A stretch of DNA of 10,510 nucleotides from Salpingoeca rosetta (lineage: Eukaryota; Opisthokonta; Choanoflagellata; Craspedida; Salpingoecidae): NCBI RefSeq assembly GCF_000188695.1, contig NW_004754892.1:198527-209036 (forward strand), in the 5' to 3' direction. Of this stretch, positions 1 to 7,399 are shown one piece after another. The stretch's first letter is position 1. Every line of letters starts with the position of its first letter. The notes below the pieces were generated by a model that ran no database searches, was not told where the DNA came from, and worked only from the letters and a program-made list of their open reading frames with translations. A program made the translations under genes and the position numbers.

Positions 1-2
1 CA

Positions 3-617
3 TCAACAACAACAACAATGGAGACATCAACTACAACAACAACAACAGAGACAACAACAACGACAACTGAGACAACTGAGACAACAACAACTGATACAAC
101 TGCGAGAACAACAACTGAGACAACAACAACTGAGACAACAAGTGCGCCCCCCTCCACTGGGTCCGGGACTGGTACGATTCCCATGCCAACTTCAGTCACG
201 ACGAGCACGGGCTCTCCTTCCACCTCTACCTTCTCTCCGACGCTGCTTGCATCGACGGCGTCGACGACAGAAGGCAGCACTACAACGGCCACGGCGACCA
301 CAGCGGCCACCACCACAACGACAACCACGATGACCACCGTTGCTACCATTTGGTCCGGCAGTGGTGGTGTTGAGGTGACACTTGACACTCAGGCGGCATC
401 TACATTCACATCTTTGTCCACAGCCCGACTGTCCACCACCACCACCACCACCGCCGCCACAACAACAGCAACACCATCAGCAACAACAGCAACACCATCA
501 GCAACAACAACAACTGAGACAACAACTACAACCACAACCACTACTTCAACCACGAGCACCACGAGCTCAACCAGCACCACCACCATGGCCAGTGCCATGT
601 CTAGTACGATTAGCAGC

Positions 618-708
<91 letters not shown>

Positions 709-740
709 CTGAGACAACAACAACAACAACAACAACTGAG

Positions 741-771
<31 letters not shown>

Positions 772-1010
772 CTGAGACAACAACAACAACAACAACTGAG
801 ACAACAACAACAACTGAGACAACAACAACAACTGAGACAACAACAACAACTGAGACAACAACAACAACCTCTGGCTCAGGATCTGGTGAACTTGAGAATT
901 CAAGTTTCAGGCATGCCAGCTACCACCGCGATGATGATAGCGACCATAACCACGACCACGACCATGATGAGTACGGCATTGATGTCGGCAGGCAACGCCA
1001 CAATGACTGA
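3..1010 (+). CDS. Thr-rich mucin-like protein, 5' partial
   Basis: The frame is open from the window edge. The ATG at 18 lies inside an already Thr/Ser-rich frame, so it is probably internal and the true start lies upstream. Residues are mostly Thr, with Ser, Ala, Pro and spaced Glu. The Thr frame is supported by the non-repeat part (about 140-470), where Thr uses ACC, ACG, ACA and ACT and is mixed with sensible Ser, Pro and Gly codons. From about 617 it becomes nearly pure ACA codons, then Glu-Thr units shortening to a regular 18-bp Glu-Thr5 unit before a Ser-Gly linker. Such tracts are typical of heavily O-glycosylated extracellular stalks, which is an inference. The direct frame ends at 1010 with an Asp/His-rich tail. 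Removing 886-910 as a tiny intron would instead give a Thr/Met/Ala-rich tail ending at 1035. I cannot choose between them. No enzymatic domain is seen. Confidence 0.6.
617..866 (+). repeat. (ACA)n tract grading into ACTGAG(ACA)n higher-order repeat
   Basis: About 31 uninterrupted ACA triplets run to about 709. They are followed by blocks of ACA separated by ACTGAG. The last blocks have a constant 18-bp period of one Glu and five Thr codons. All interruptions keep the triplet phase, so the array is consistent with selection on a reading frame. It probably varies in length between alleles. Confidence 0.9.
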
Positions 1011-2093
1011 TCGCGCTCACGAGAAAAGAGATTGAGTGCAGTGGCACGCGCTTGCCGTTACTATTTATCGCATCAAACCTGAACCAATTCGGTGTGCAGG
1101 CCCAGCGCACTCTCGGCAGTGGTGTGTAGTGGTTAGCACCACCACGTTGTTGTGCGTGCGTGCGGCCGTGCTTGAGTGATGTACAAAGACTGCATTGCAA
1201 GCCCTGCAACAAGCATTTCTGTTCATATCCAGCCATGTTTGACTTCGTTTCGTGTTATTTCTCAACACTTGAACCGGCCAGTGGCAACATGCAGGCATGC
1301 GTTGGTGCTGGTGGTGGGGTAGATGTTGTCTCGTGTTGTGTGTGTGTGTGTGTGTGTTGTCTGTCTCTTGTGGTTTGGCCCTTTCGGGTCATGGAACAAT
1401 GACCATCTATTGTTGCTTCTTTTTAATCGAACTCACACCCAACGCAGCTGTGTGCACGCTTTGTGTGGCTGGCTTCCTTAATCCTCTTTGGTTGTGCGCG
1501 CGTGCACATTTCATTTATGCGTACACTGCCTTCGTGCAACTTGTATGCGTATGTGTTTCCTTGGCTTGGTGATTGAATGTAACACTCTGAACAGACGCGT
1601 TTGTTGCATGATGTCGTGACATTGCGTGCGTTATGGATCTCTTGCTTCCCTCACTGAATAAACAACACACACTTGCATCATCATCTTCATCATCATGTGC
1701 CTGCACGCATCTCGTGTAAACATTTGTCGTTGTATTTGGGAACGGGTCGCACGAGCGAACGCGGGTGCGTGAACGTGTGTGTCTGCGTGCAGACGAGACA
1801 ATATGCAACGCAACGTGAAGGTTACAACGCAAGCAAGCAGCAACAGCCGCAGCAAAACATGCCACTTTTAGAAGGCACGCACCCAAACAAAGTGCGCTGA
1901 GGTGGGGTAGGAGGGGAGTTACAACGCGTTGCATGTGTGTGTGTGTGTTTGTGTGTTTTGCACGTGAGGGTGGTGGGCACATGGCTCAAACAACATCACC
2001 ACAAACAACATACTACATCGCACACGTGCAACAAGGGGCACTCAGCATCAATCCGTGGATGTGGCCAAAGCATCTTAGATTGTCAGGTCCAGT
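1011..2093. other. Non-coding tract, 3' side of the mucin-like gene
   Basis: No convincing coding exon was found on either strand, including a specific search of the minus strand for the missing lactate dehydrogenase exons. The stretch is mixed in composition, with short GT runs at about 1336-1357 and 1934-1949 and a CAT-rich patch at about 1677-1696. The first 650 nt probably hold the 3' UTR of the + strand mucin-like gene, ending near the AATAAA at 1657. The rest may be intergenic or lie within the next LDH intron. Confidence 0.5.
1657..1662 (+). terminator. Candidate polyadenylation signal AATAAA
   Basis: There is a canonical AATAAA hexamer on the + strand, followed by a CA-rich and then CATCATC-rich stretch. 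It is the only such hexamer I found downstream of the Thr-rich gene. Using it would imply a 3' UTR of about 650 nt. The assignment rests on position and motif only. Confidence 0.4.
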
Positions 2094-2116
2094 CACACGC
2101 ACACACACACACACAG

Positions 2117-2153
<37 letters not shown>

Positions 2154-2162
2154 CACACACAT
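2094..2162. repeat. (CA)n microsatellite
   Basis: CA dinucleotides are interrupted by two CAGTCA steps. The array lies just downstream of the donor that follows LDH exon 4, so in the LDH transcript it reads as GU starting about ten bases into the intron. Confidence 0.9.
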
Positions 2163-2170
2163 ATGCGCAC

Positions 2171-2308
2171 GTTTTGGCGGGCGCCGGCAGTGATGATGCA
2201 GATGTCGGAGTTTCTGGTCTCCTCGTAGTCGAGACCAGACGCGCGCACGCGACAGGGAAGGAACAGGCCCGCGTGTTGCAGATCAAGCACCTGTCAACAC
2301 GTGAGTGA

Positions 2309-2391
<83 letters not shown>

Positions 2392-3281
2392 GTGCATTTG
2401 GCAAGGCAGACGGGGTAGAGGGAGTTGAGGGAGTGTGACGAGATGGGTCGAGTCCGTGGTTGCGTGCAGTGATGTCGTGTCGTACTACAGTAGCCACCAT
2501 GGACCACAGAGGCATCCGCAACTACACACACACACACACACACACACATGCACGCAAGCACACACACGCACGCAAGCACACACACACACATGCACGCACA
2601 CACACACACACACATGCACGCAAGCACACACGCACACACACACACACACGGCGCAAAGCTTTGGTTGATGGCAGTGCATCTTGTGTTGATGTCATGCACG
2701 GGTTACCTCGCCTTGAAGGCGCTCCTGTTGCACATCAGCCAGGACGAGCTCTCCCACGATGCCCTTCGGATACGCACGGGTGACGCGGTGGGTTGGAGTG
2801 AGGTGAAGGCGGGGTGACGCTGTTCAAGCGAATGTCGCACGAGGGTTGACACATCGACAGAGAGACGAGCAGAGAGACCGAGAGGCAAATAGAGAGACAG
2901 AGAGACAAACAGAGAGGCATTGGGACGAACAGAGAGACATAGGGGCGAGCAGAGGGATAGAGAGCTAGAAAGACAGAGAGACAGGCACGCACACGCACAC
3001 GCACGCACACACATACACACACACATACACACACACACGCACGCACGCACAAAGAACATCACGCATCTTTGCTTACTTTGTTGAGGAGGGAGTATGCGCA
3101 GGCCATGCCGACGCCGCCAACGCCGACGATGGTCACCTTGTGCCGGCGGCCCTCTGGCGCAATCATAACAGAAGCACAAAGCCAAGGCGTGAGAGTACAT
3201 GTGTCGAAGTGGCCAACTAGGAGGGGATCAGTCTTGCCTTCATATGAACACGCAAACACACATCTAGATCTGCGAGCACAC

Positions 3282-3328
<47 letters not shown>

Positions 3329-3408
3329 GTGCCCAGCATGAACTTGCATGACTGACCAAGAGCTGTGTGGTGGCCTTCGAGCCCCACGTTGGTGAACACG
3401 CTGTCCAT
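2171..3408 (-). CDS. L-lactate dehydrogenase, N-terminal exons, 3' partial
   Basis: The enzyme interconverts pyruvate and lactate with NAD(H) in the cytosol. Four coding exons can be joined: 3408-3357, 3153-3077, 2763-2707 and 2290-2171, with phases 1, 0 and 0 and GT..AG ends at every join. The join gives 102 residues. Residues about 22-35 hold the dinucleotide-binding beta strand and glycine loop ([15 protein letters not shown]). Next come the family-typical strand ending in an acidic residue (ELVLADV), the DLQHA segment, and a strand ending in ITAGARQ. These together fit LDH rather than malate dehydrogenase; the DLQHA..FLP form recalls plant-type sequences. About 220 residues are missing, including the catalytic Arg and His regions. 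Exon 4 is followed by GTGCGC, so the gene probably continues beyond the window or is truncated. The ATG at 3408 is the start that best fits the exon 1 phase, but the frame is open further upstream. Confidence 0.83.
2313..2394. repeat. (GT)n microsatellite, about 40 units
   Basis: This is an almost perfect GT run preceded by GTGAGTGAGTGAGT. It is one of the longest pure dinucleotide arrays in the window and lies close to the acceptor of LDH intron 3. Confidence 0.95.
2523..2650. repeat. (CA)n array with ATGCACGCAAG interruptions
   Basis: CA runs are separated by repeated variants of ATGCACGCAAG, giving a higher-order pattern with several copies. The array lies within LDH intron 3. Confidence 0.9.
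2764..3076 (-). other. LDH intron 2
   Basis: This is a 313-nt intron with donor AAA|GTAAGC and acceptor CCGAAG|GGC. In the transcript a GU-rich stretch (about 3050-2986) is followed by a long CU-rich tract of CTCTCTGTC-like units (about 2985-2855). On the + strand that tract reads as AGAGAGAC-rich polypurine. The pyrimidine block is long but lies some 90 nt from the acceptor. Confidence 0.75.
3154..3356 (-). other. LDH intron 1 with (CA)n at 3277-3327
   Basis: This 203-nt intron runs from CTTG|GTCAGT to GCGCCAG|AGG. Splicing joins a lone G to AG to form a Glu codon and keeps the frame into the nucleotide-binding fold. A (CA)n run at about 3277-3327 reads as GU in the transcript and lies about 29 nt from the donor. 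Confidence 0.7.
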
Positions 3409-3813
3409 AGTTGGTGTTGTGAATTCGTTCCTTGTGGCTTCACTTGATGCACCTGAACAGCACGTGGGTTGTGGATGAATGGGCAAAGAAGCAAACCAAA
3501 GACGCCTGCCTGCGTATGGGCGGGCGAGCAAGCTCACAGGCACACGTGCCTTGAACAGATACGAAGCAAGCAGCACCGGCAGCAGCCCAAGCCCACCACA
3601 CGACCGCAGCTGGTCCTCACACCATCCCATTACCCATCCACCATCACCATCACCACCATCACCATCACACCACGAAGAAGCAATCGATGCATTCACTGGT
3701 TGTGTGCGGCAACGGCGAAGGTTTTTCATGACGCAATCAAACTCGCAAGCAGCAAGAAAACCGGACACACACACACACGCTCACACACACACGCACACAC
3801 ACACAGCCACAGC

Positions 3814-3864
<51 letters not shown>

Positions 3865-3952
3865 ACACAGCGAGTGGGGTAACGCAGGCAGGAAGAAAGG
3901 ACGAAAGGAAGAAAGTCCAACACACAGGAGGGGAAAGGCACACCCGAGCACA
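3409..3952. other. Spacer between LDH start and GH31 end
   Basis: The two minus-strand genes lie head to tail here, so the spacer should hold the GH31 3' UTR, the LDH promoter and any LDH 5' UTR. I found no clear exon and no AATAAA on the minus strand. It contains a CCATCACCAT-rich patch (about 3631-3670) and a long (CA)n run with CGCTCAC and CAGCCA breaks (about 3764-3862). An upstream LDH exon cannot be excluded. Confidence 0.5.
3764..3862. repeat. (CA)n microsatellite, interrupted
   Basis: CA repeats carry several single-step interruptions in the first half. The second half (about 3817-3862) is a pure CA run. The array lies about 90 bases beyond the GH31 stop codon, in its presumed 3' flank. 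Confidence 0.9.
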
Positions 3953-6900
3953 TCACGTGCGTGTGACGACTACATCAAGAGTCGTGGTGGCAGTGGCGGT
4001 GGTCACCACCACCACTTCAGCAATGGGGCCGGCGTGTGGTGCGGGCGCAGAGCCGCGGCCACGCAGAGGAAAGTGATGACGGCTAGCATCGTCGCCTGGT
4101 TTGCCTTGGGTAATGGTGTGTACGTGGTTGGAGGGACGAGGTGAGGTGGTGTGATGTGATGGGAGGTGCAGTGCGATGAAGAGTGGCAGAGAAGAACGAC
4201 AACAACAAGCGAAAACAACAGCTACCAGAGAAGGACGCACACACACACACACACACACATCTCTCACACGAAAACAAGCGAAAACAACAGCTACCAGAGA
4301 AGGACGCACACACACACACACACATCTCTCACACGAAAAAAGCGAAAACAACAGCTACCAGAGAAGGACGCACACACACATCTCACCTGGCAAGAGAAGA
4401 GAGATTGGCAGGGTTGCACCGTTGACATCATCACCATCGTCACCTACATCACCCCCATTACGGCTGATGACAGCACTTGTCGCCGTCATACCAGCATCAA
4501 GATGCAGACGAACCACCCACTCGCTCGTGACAGCACCACCGCATCTGTGGTCGGGTGCAATGAACACACGCACGCGCCACGAGTTGTCACCGTCATCGCG
4601 ATGTGTTGCGTTCATTGCACTCGTTGTCATGCGCACACGCACGCAGGCATCGCCACCACCACCACCACCACCACCACCACCATCATCACGGTTGCTGCTG
4701 TACCTCTCTTGCGCATACACCACCTTCTCAACACCATTGCCACCACAATCAACACCACCATCGCCAAACATTGGGAATGCCTCGAGTGTGAGCGATGACC
4801 AATCCTGCAGCGCTGCGCGTGTGCCCGGGTGGGTGGCCGTCACCAACATGCCGCCTTTGCGGTGCCACATTGGCAGCTGCTCATATGGCATGGTGACGTT
4901 CATCCACGCTGGGCCAGTCACCACCTTGCCCGTCCACGCATCCTGCCACGCCCCCGGCGGCACCCACACCGCGCGTTGCGTCATGTTAGCTGACGTGTCG
5001 AAGATGGGCGCAACGAGCGTTTCGTTGAGATGGATGTACTGGTGGTTGGACGCCGCGTCCGGTGCGTGCTCGGGCCAGAAGACATCGCCGCGCACCACCA
5101 GCGGGAACCCTGTGGCCGTCGCCGTCACGCCCGCGGAGATGAACGTGGGGATGAGCCGGTAGCGCAGGTCGAGGTAGTTGCGGATGGTGTCTTCGGTGTG
5201 GTTGTCGTACGACCACGGCTGGTGCTCTGCCCCGTGCAACCGCAGCACGGTGCCGAGCGAGCAGTGTGCAATCCAGCGCATGAGGTCACCTGCTGACCCC
5301 CTGTAGTCGCCGCCGCAGTCCGAGTGCACGTACGGCTTGAGATCATACACGCCCGTGTCCACCATGCTCTCGATGCTTGCCTGCAGGCAAACGCCGTCGC
5401 CCGTCCACCACACGGGGTAGCGGTGGTGCGCCACGTGCTCGTGTTGCGTCATGCCTGGCCGCTGGTCGCCGCCTGCAAACTTGTTGAGCGTGATGGGCCG
5501 CGGGAACGACGCCGGCCTGTGCTTGGCGTTGTACGTCTTGACTATGGAGTAGTACACGTGCGCACCCCACGCACGGTTGTCCAAGCCCTGCCACTCTGCG
5601 CCCGTGGTGGTGGCGTTGACGTGTGGCGGCGGGATGGAGAACCCCCAGTTGGAGTCAAACCACCAATACGTGAGGCCGCGTGCCATCCACTCTGTAAGCC
5701 CGTGCCACCTGAACGCCACCTCCTTGGCGCTGGTCTGCGGGCCCTGCGGGTAAGGGTGGTCGTTGAAATAGGTGCGCACGTTGCGGGCGTGCAGGAAGTC
5801 GAACCACGCCGTGAAGTTTGGGAAGAGCGTGGTGTTGGGGTGGTTGTAGTAGTGGTCCTGGTTGTCGGTTGTGTTTCGCCAGTTCATGTCCAAGCCCCAC
5901 ACGTCCAATGGCAGCTTGTCTTCGATCCAGCGCGCCACCTCCCCTTCCGCCTCCGACTGCGTGTACGCGTGCCAGTACGTGAACCACGTGCCAAACGCAA
6001 AGTCTGGCAGCAGCGGCGTTGGGCCCGTCAGCGCCAGCAGTGTGCGGCGCCCGGCATGCCATGCATCCATACCTGCTGGTAGCGTGTTGCTGCTGGTGCT
6101 GCTGGTGCTGCTGTGTGCTTGCTGCCGAGGCATCAGGAAGATGTATGTATCTCCAACAACGTTGTTGCGGAAATCATAGCCGTTGGTGTCGTTCTTGGAC
6201 AGGCTTTGTCCATGGCCATCAGGTCGATGACCGCCAACACCAAAGTTGCTGCCGCTGTGGGGCGTGGGGCCCCATGGTGGCACGTAGAAGCGCGGCCGGT
6301 CTTGGAAAGCAAAGGCATCTGCGCTCATGGGTGAGGGCCAGGCGAGGTTGGCACTCACGTTGCCAACATCTGCGCTGCTCCACAGCACGGACGCGCCGTC
6401 TGCGGTGTACACGGTGACGGCGACGCCGGCCTGCGGTGGTGGTGGTATGTACCCGCCAAAGATGCGGTTCTGCGCCGGGTGGATGGGCCCGGAGATGGTG
6501 GCCATGAGCCAGCACGTGTGCGTATCTGCGGTGTCCCAGATCCAGGCGGTGCAGTCCTTGAGTGCCTGGCACTTGCTGCAGCACTGGGTCATGGTGGTGT
6601 TGTCGATGCCACCGGGGTACTCGGGCACGCGAGCGCCGTTTGTGATGTCGTAACCTTGGCGCGGGTTCTCGCACATGGGCGGCGGCGGGCTGGGCGGCGG
6701 CACAGGGTGCTGCTCCAGCCGCAACAGATACGCGGACGTGGCAAGGAAGGTGACATTGCCGGACGCGTTGACCTTGTGGATGGGGACGCCTGGGTCAAAC
6801 GCCGTTCTGTCAACCACGGCGAATGTGGTGCGGTCTTCGAACCCTTGCGGACCCCTCGGCTCCACACGCACCAGGTTCTCTGCGAGCGCCTGCACGCGCA

Positions 6901-7078
6901 CATCCCCCACAATGATGATGGAGGAGGAGGAGGAGGAGGGAGGCCTTTTGAGCGGAACACCGCCAGCAGCGGCAGATACCGCCGCTAGTGTGTTGACGGC
7001 GATCAAGGCGCCAACAACAAGCAGCACCAGTGTCGCTGCCGTCGAAACACAAACACCACCACCACTGCCACACATCAT
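3953..7078 (-). CDS. Secreted glycoside hydrolase family 31 enzyme with PAN/apple-like insert
   Basis: GH31 enzymes are retaining alpha-glycosidases (mostly alpha-glucosidase or alpha-xylosidase types). The coding sequence joins 7078-4387 and 4095-3953 (phase 1) to give 944 residues. The start is the first of two tandem ATGs and precedes a hydrophobic secretory segment (about 12-38). A Pro-rich linker leads to a Cys cluster at 136, 166, 167, 170, 176 and 189 that resembles a PAN/apple domain. The barrel begins near FGTWFTYW (about 362). Asp397 lies in LDVWGLDMNW. The likely nucleophile is Asp475 in YWWFDSNW and the likely acid/base is Asp561 in WWTGD, followed by HSDCGGDYRGS. About 14 N-glycosylation sequons support secretion. 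A Gly10 run (about 800-809) falls in a variable C-terminal loop. The last exon gives a beta-rich Val/Thr tail ending at TGA 3955-3953. Reading through the donor would stop at 4355 with an implausible tail. Substrate is not determined. Confidence 0.88.
4096..4386 (-). other. GH31 intron containing a three-copy minisatellite
   Basis: This is a 291-nt intron with donor CCAG|GTGAGATGTG and acceptor AAACCAG|GCGACG. It is the only intron I find in this gene. The donor-side half consists of three tandem copies of a 64-69-bp unit. Splicing keeps the frame and adds 46 residues to the C-terminus. Confidence 0.78.
4207..4386. repeat. Minisatellite, 3 copies, 64-69-bp unit
   Basis: Copies start at 4207, 4276 and 4340 with AAGCGAAAACAACAGCTACC. 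Each continues through AGAGAAGGACG into a CA run of differing length, then ATCTCTCACACGAAAA. The third copy is shortened and runs into the GH31 exon boundary. Differences between copies are mainly CA length, so the duplication looks recent. Confidence 0.9.
4650..4682. repeat. (CCA)n triplet repeat coding for Gly10 in GH31
   Basis: About ten CCA triplets on the + strand read as GGT glycine codons in the GH31 gene. The repeat sits between an Arg-Asp-Asp segment and a Cys-containing strand, a place where a variable loop is plausible. Confidence 0.9.
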
Positions 7079-7399
7079 CTTTGCCTGTCGCACTGTCGTT
7101 CCGTTGAGGCTGAATTAATGCTTGGTGTCTGCAAACACCACAAAGCGTAGTGTTGTGCGGATGACATCATGTTGGTTGCGCAACGTCGCGATGAACGGCA
7201 AGGATGGCGCCGCCCACTTCCTCTTCTGGAAAGGCACAACAGCCACATAGCAGAGGCGGTGATGTCATTCCGACAATCAGAGGAAAACAAGACTCCGCTC
7301 TGCCTGTGACAGCCGGGGTTGCCACACACAGTGTACACGCCAGAATTCCATTTATTACTTTCACCTCACACGACTTGATCAACCTCACGCAACACGACG
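7079..7399. promoter_or_regulatory. Divergent intergenic region, likely bidirectional promoter
   Basis: Only about 320 bp separate the start codons of the minus-strand GH31 gene and the plus-strand Cys-rich gene, so both promoters and 5' UTRs should lie here. Visible elements are an 18-bp inverted repeat at 7123-7140 (TGGTGT, six-base loop, ACACCA) and AT-rich patches near 7112-7119 and 7348-7358. I see no clear TATA box at a convincing distance. Transcription start sites cannot be placed by eye. Confidence 0.55.

Larger units (their letters stand above)
2291..2706 (-). other. LDH intron 3 with opposed GU and AC arrays
   Basis: This 416-nt intron lies between GAG|GTAACC and TTGACAG|GTGCTT. 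On the + strand it carries a (GT)n run at about 2313-2394 and an interrupted (CA)n run with CATGCACGCAAG steps at about 2523-2650. In the transcript the GU array comes first and the AC array sits about 20 nt before the acceptor. The two could pair over tens of bases. Confidence 0.75.

Noticed and set aside
389..903. Poly-Val and poly-Leu frames on the minus strand and poly-Gln frame on the + strand over the ACA repeat
   Set aside because: All are alternative readings of a triplet repeat. Only the Thr frame has varied synonymous codons in the flanking non-repeat sequence.
1515..1982. 155-codon open frame on the minus strand
   Set aside because: It has Cys/His/Thr-rich low-complexity content from GT/CA runs, no similarity to the missing LDH part, and no supported splice sites.
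2855..2985. Polypurine AGAGAGAC-rich tract as a possible structural or replication element
   Set aside because: It lies wholly inside LDH intron 2, where it reads as a pyrimidine tract. The repeat is degenerate and nothing points to another role.
4003..4131. Signal-peptide-like frame starting MLAVITFLCVAAAL on the minus strand near 4088
   Set aside because: It overlaps the GH31 last exon in another frame and ends within about 28 codons. The GH31 frame there continues with the right intron phase.
4355..4386. Continuation of GH31 to a stop at 4355
   Set aside because: The tail would be read from a GT repeat (CVCVLLW), and a strong GTGAGA donor sits exactly where the sensible sequence ends.
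4176..6082. Long open frames on the + strand opposite GH31 (4176-5162 and 5324-6082)
   Set aside because: They are antisense to a clear GH31 coding exon and show no domain or sensible composition. Open frames opposite GC-rich coding DNA are expected.
7079..7093. GH31 start at position 7093
   Set aside because: The codon there is GTG, which is unlikely as a eukaryotic start. The tandem ATGs at 7078 and 7075 come just before the signal sequence.
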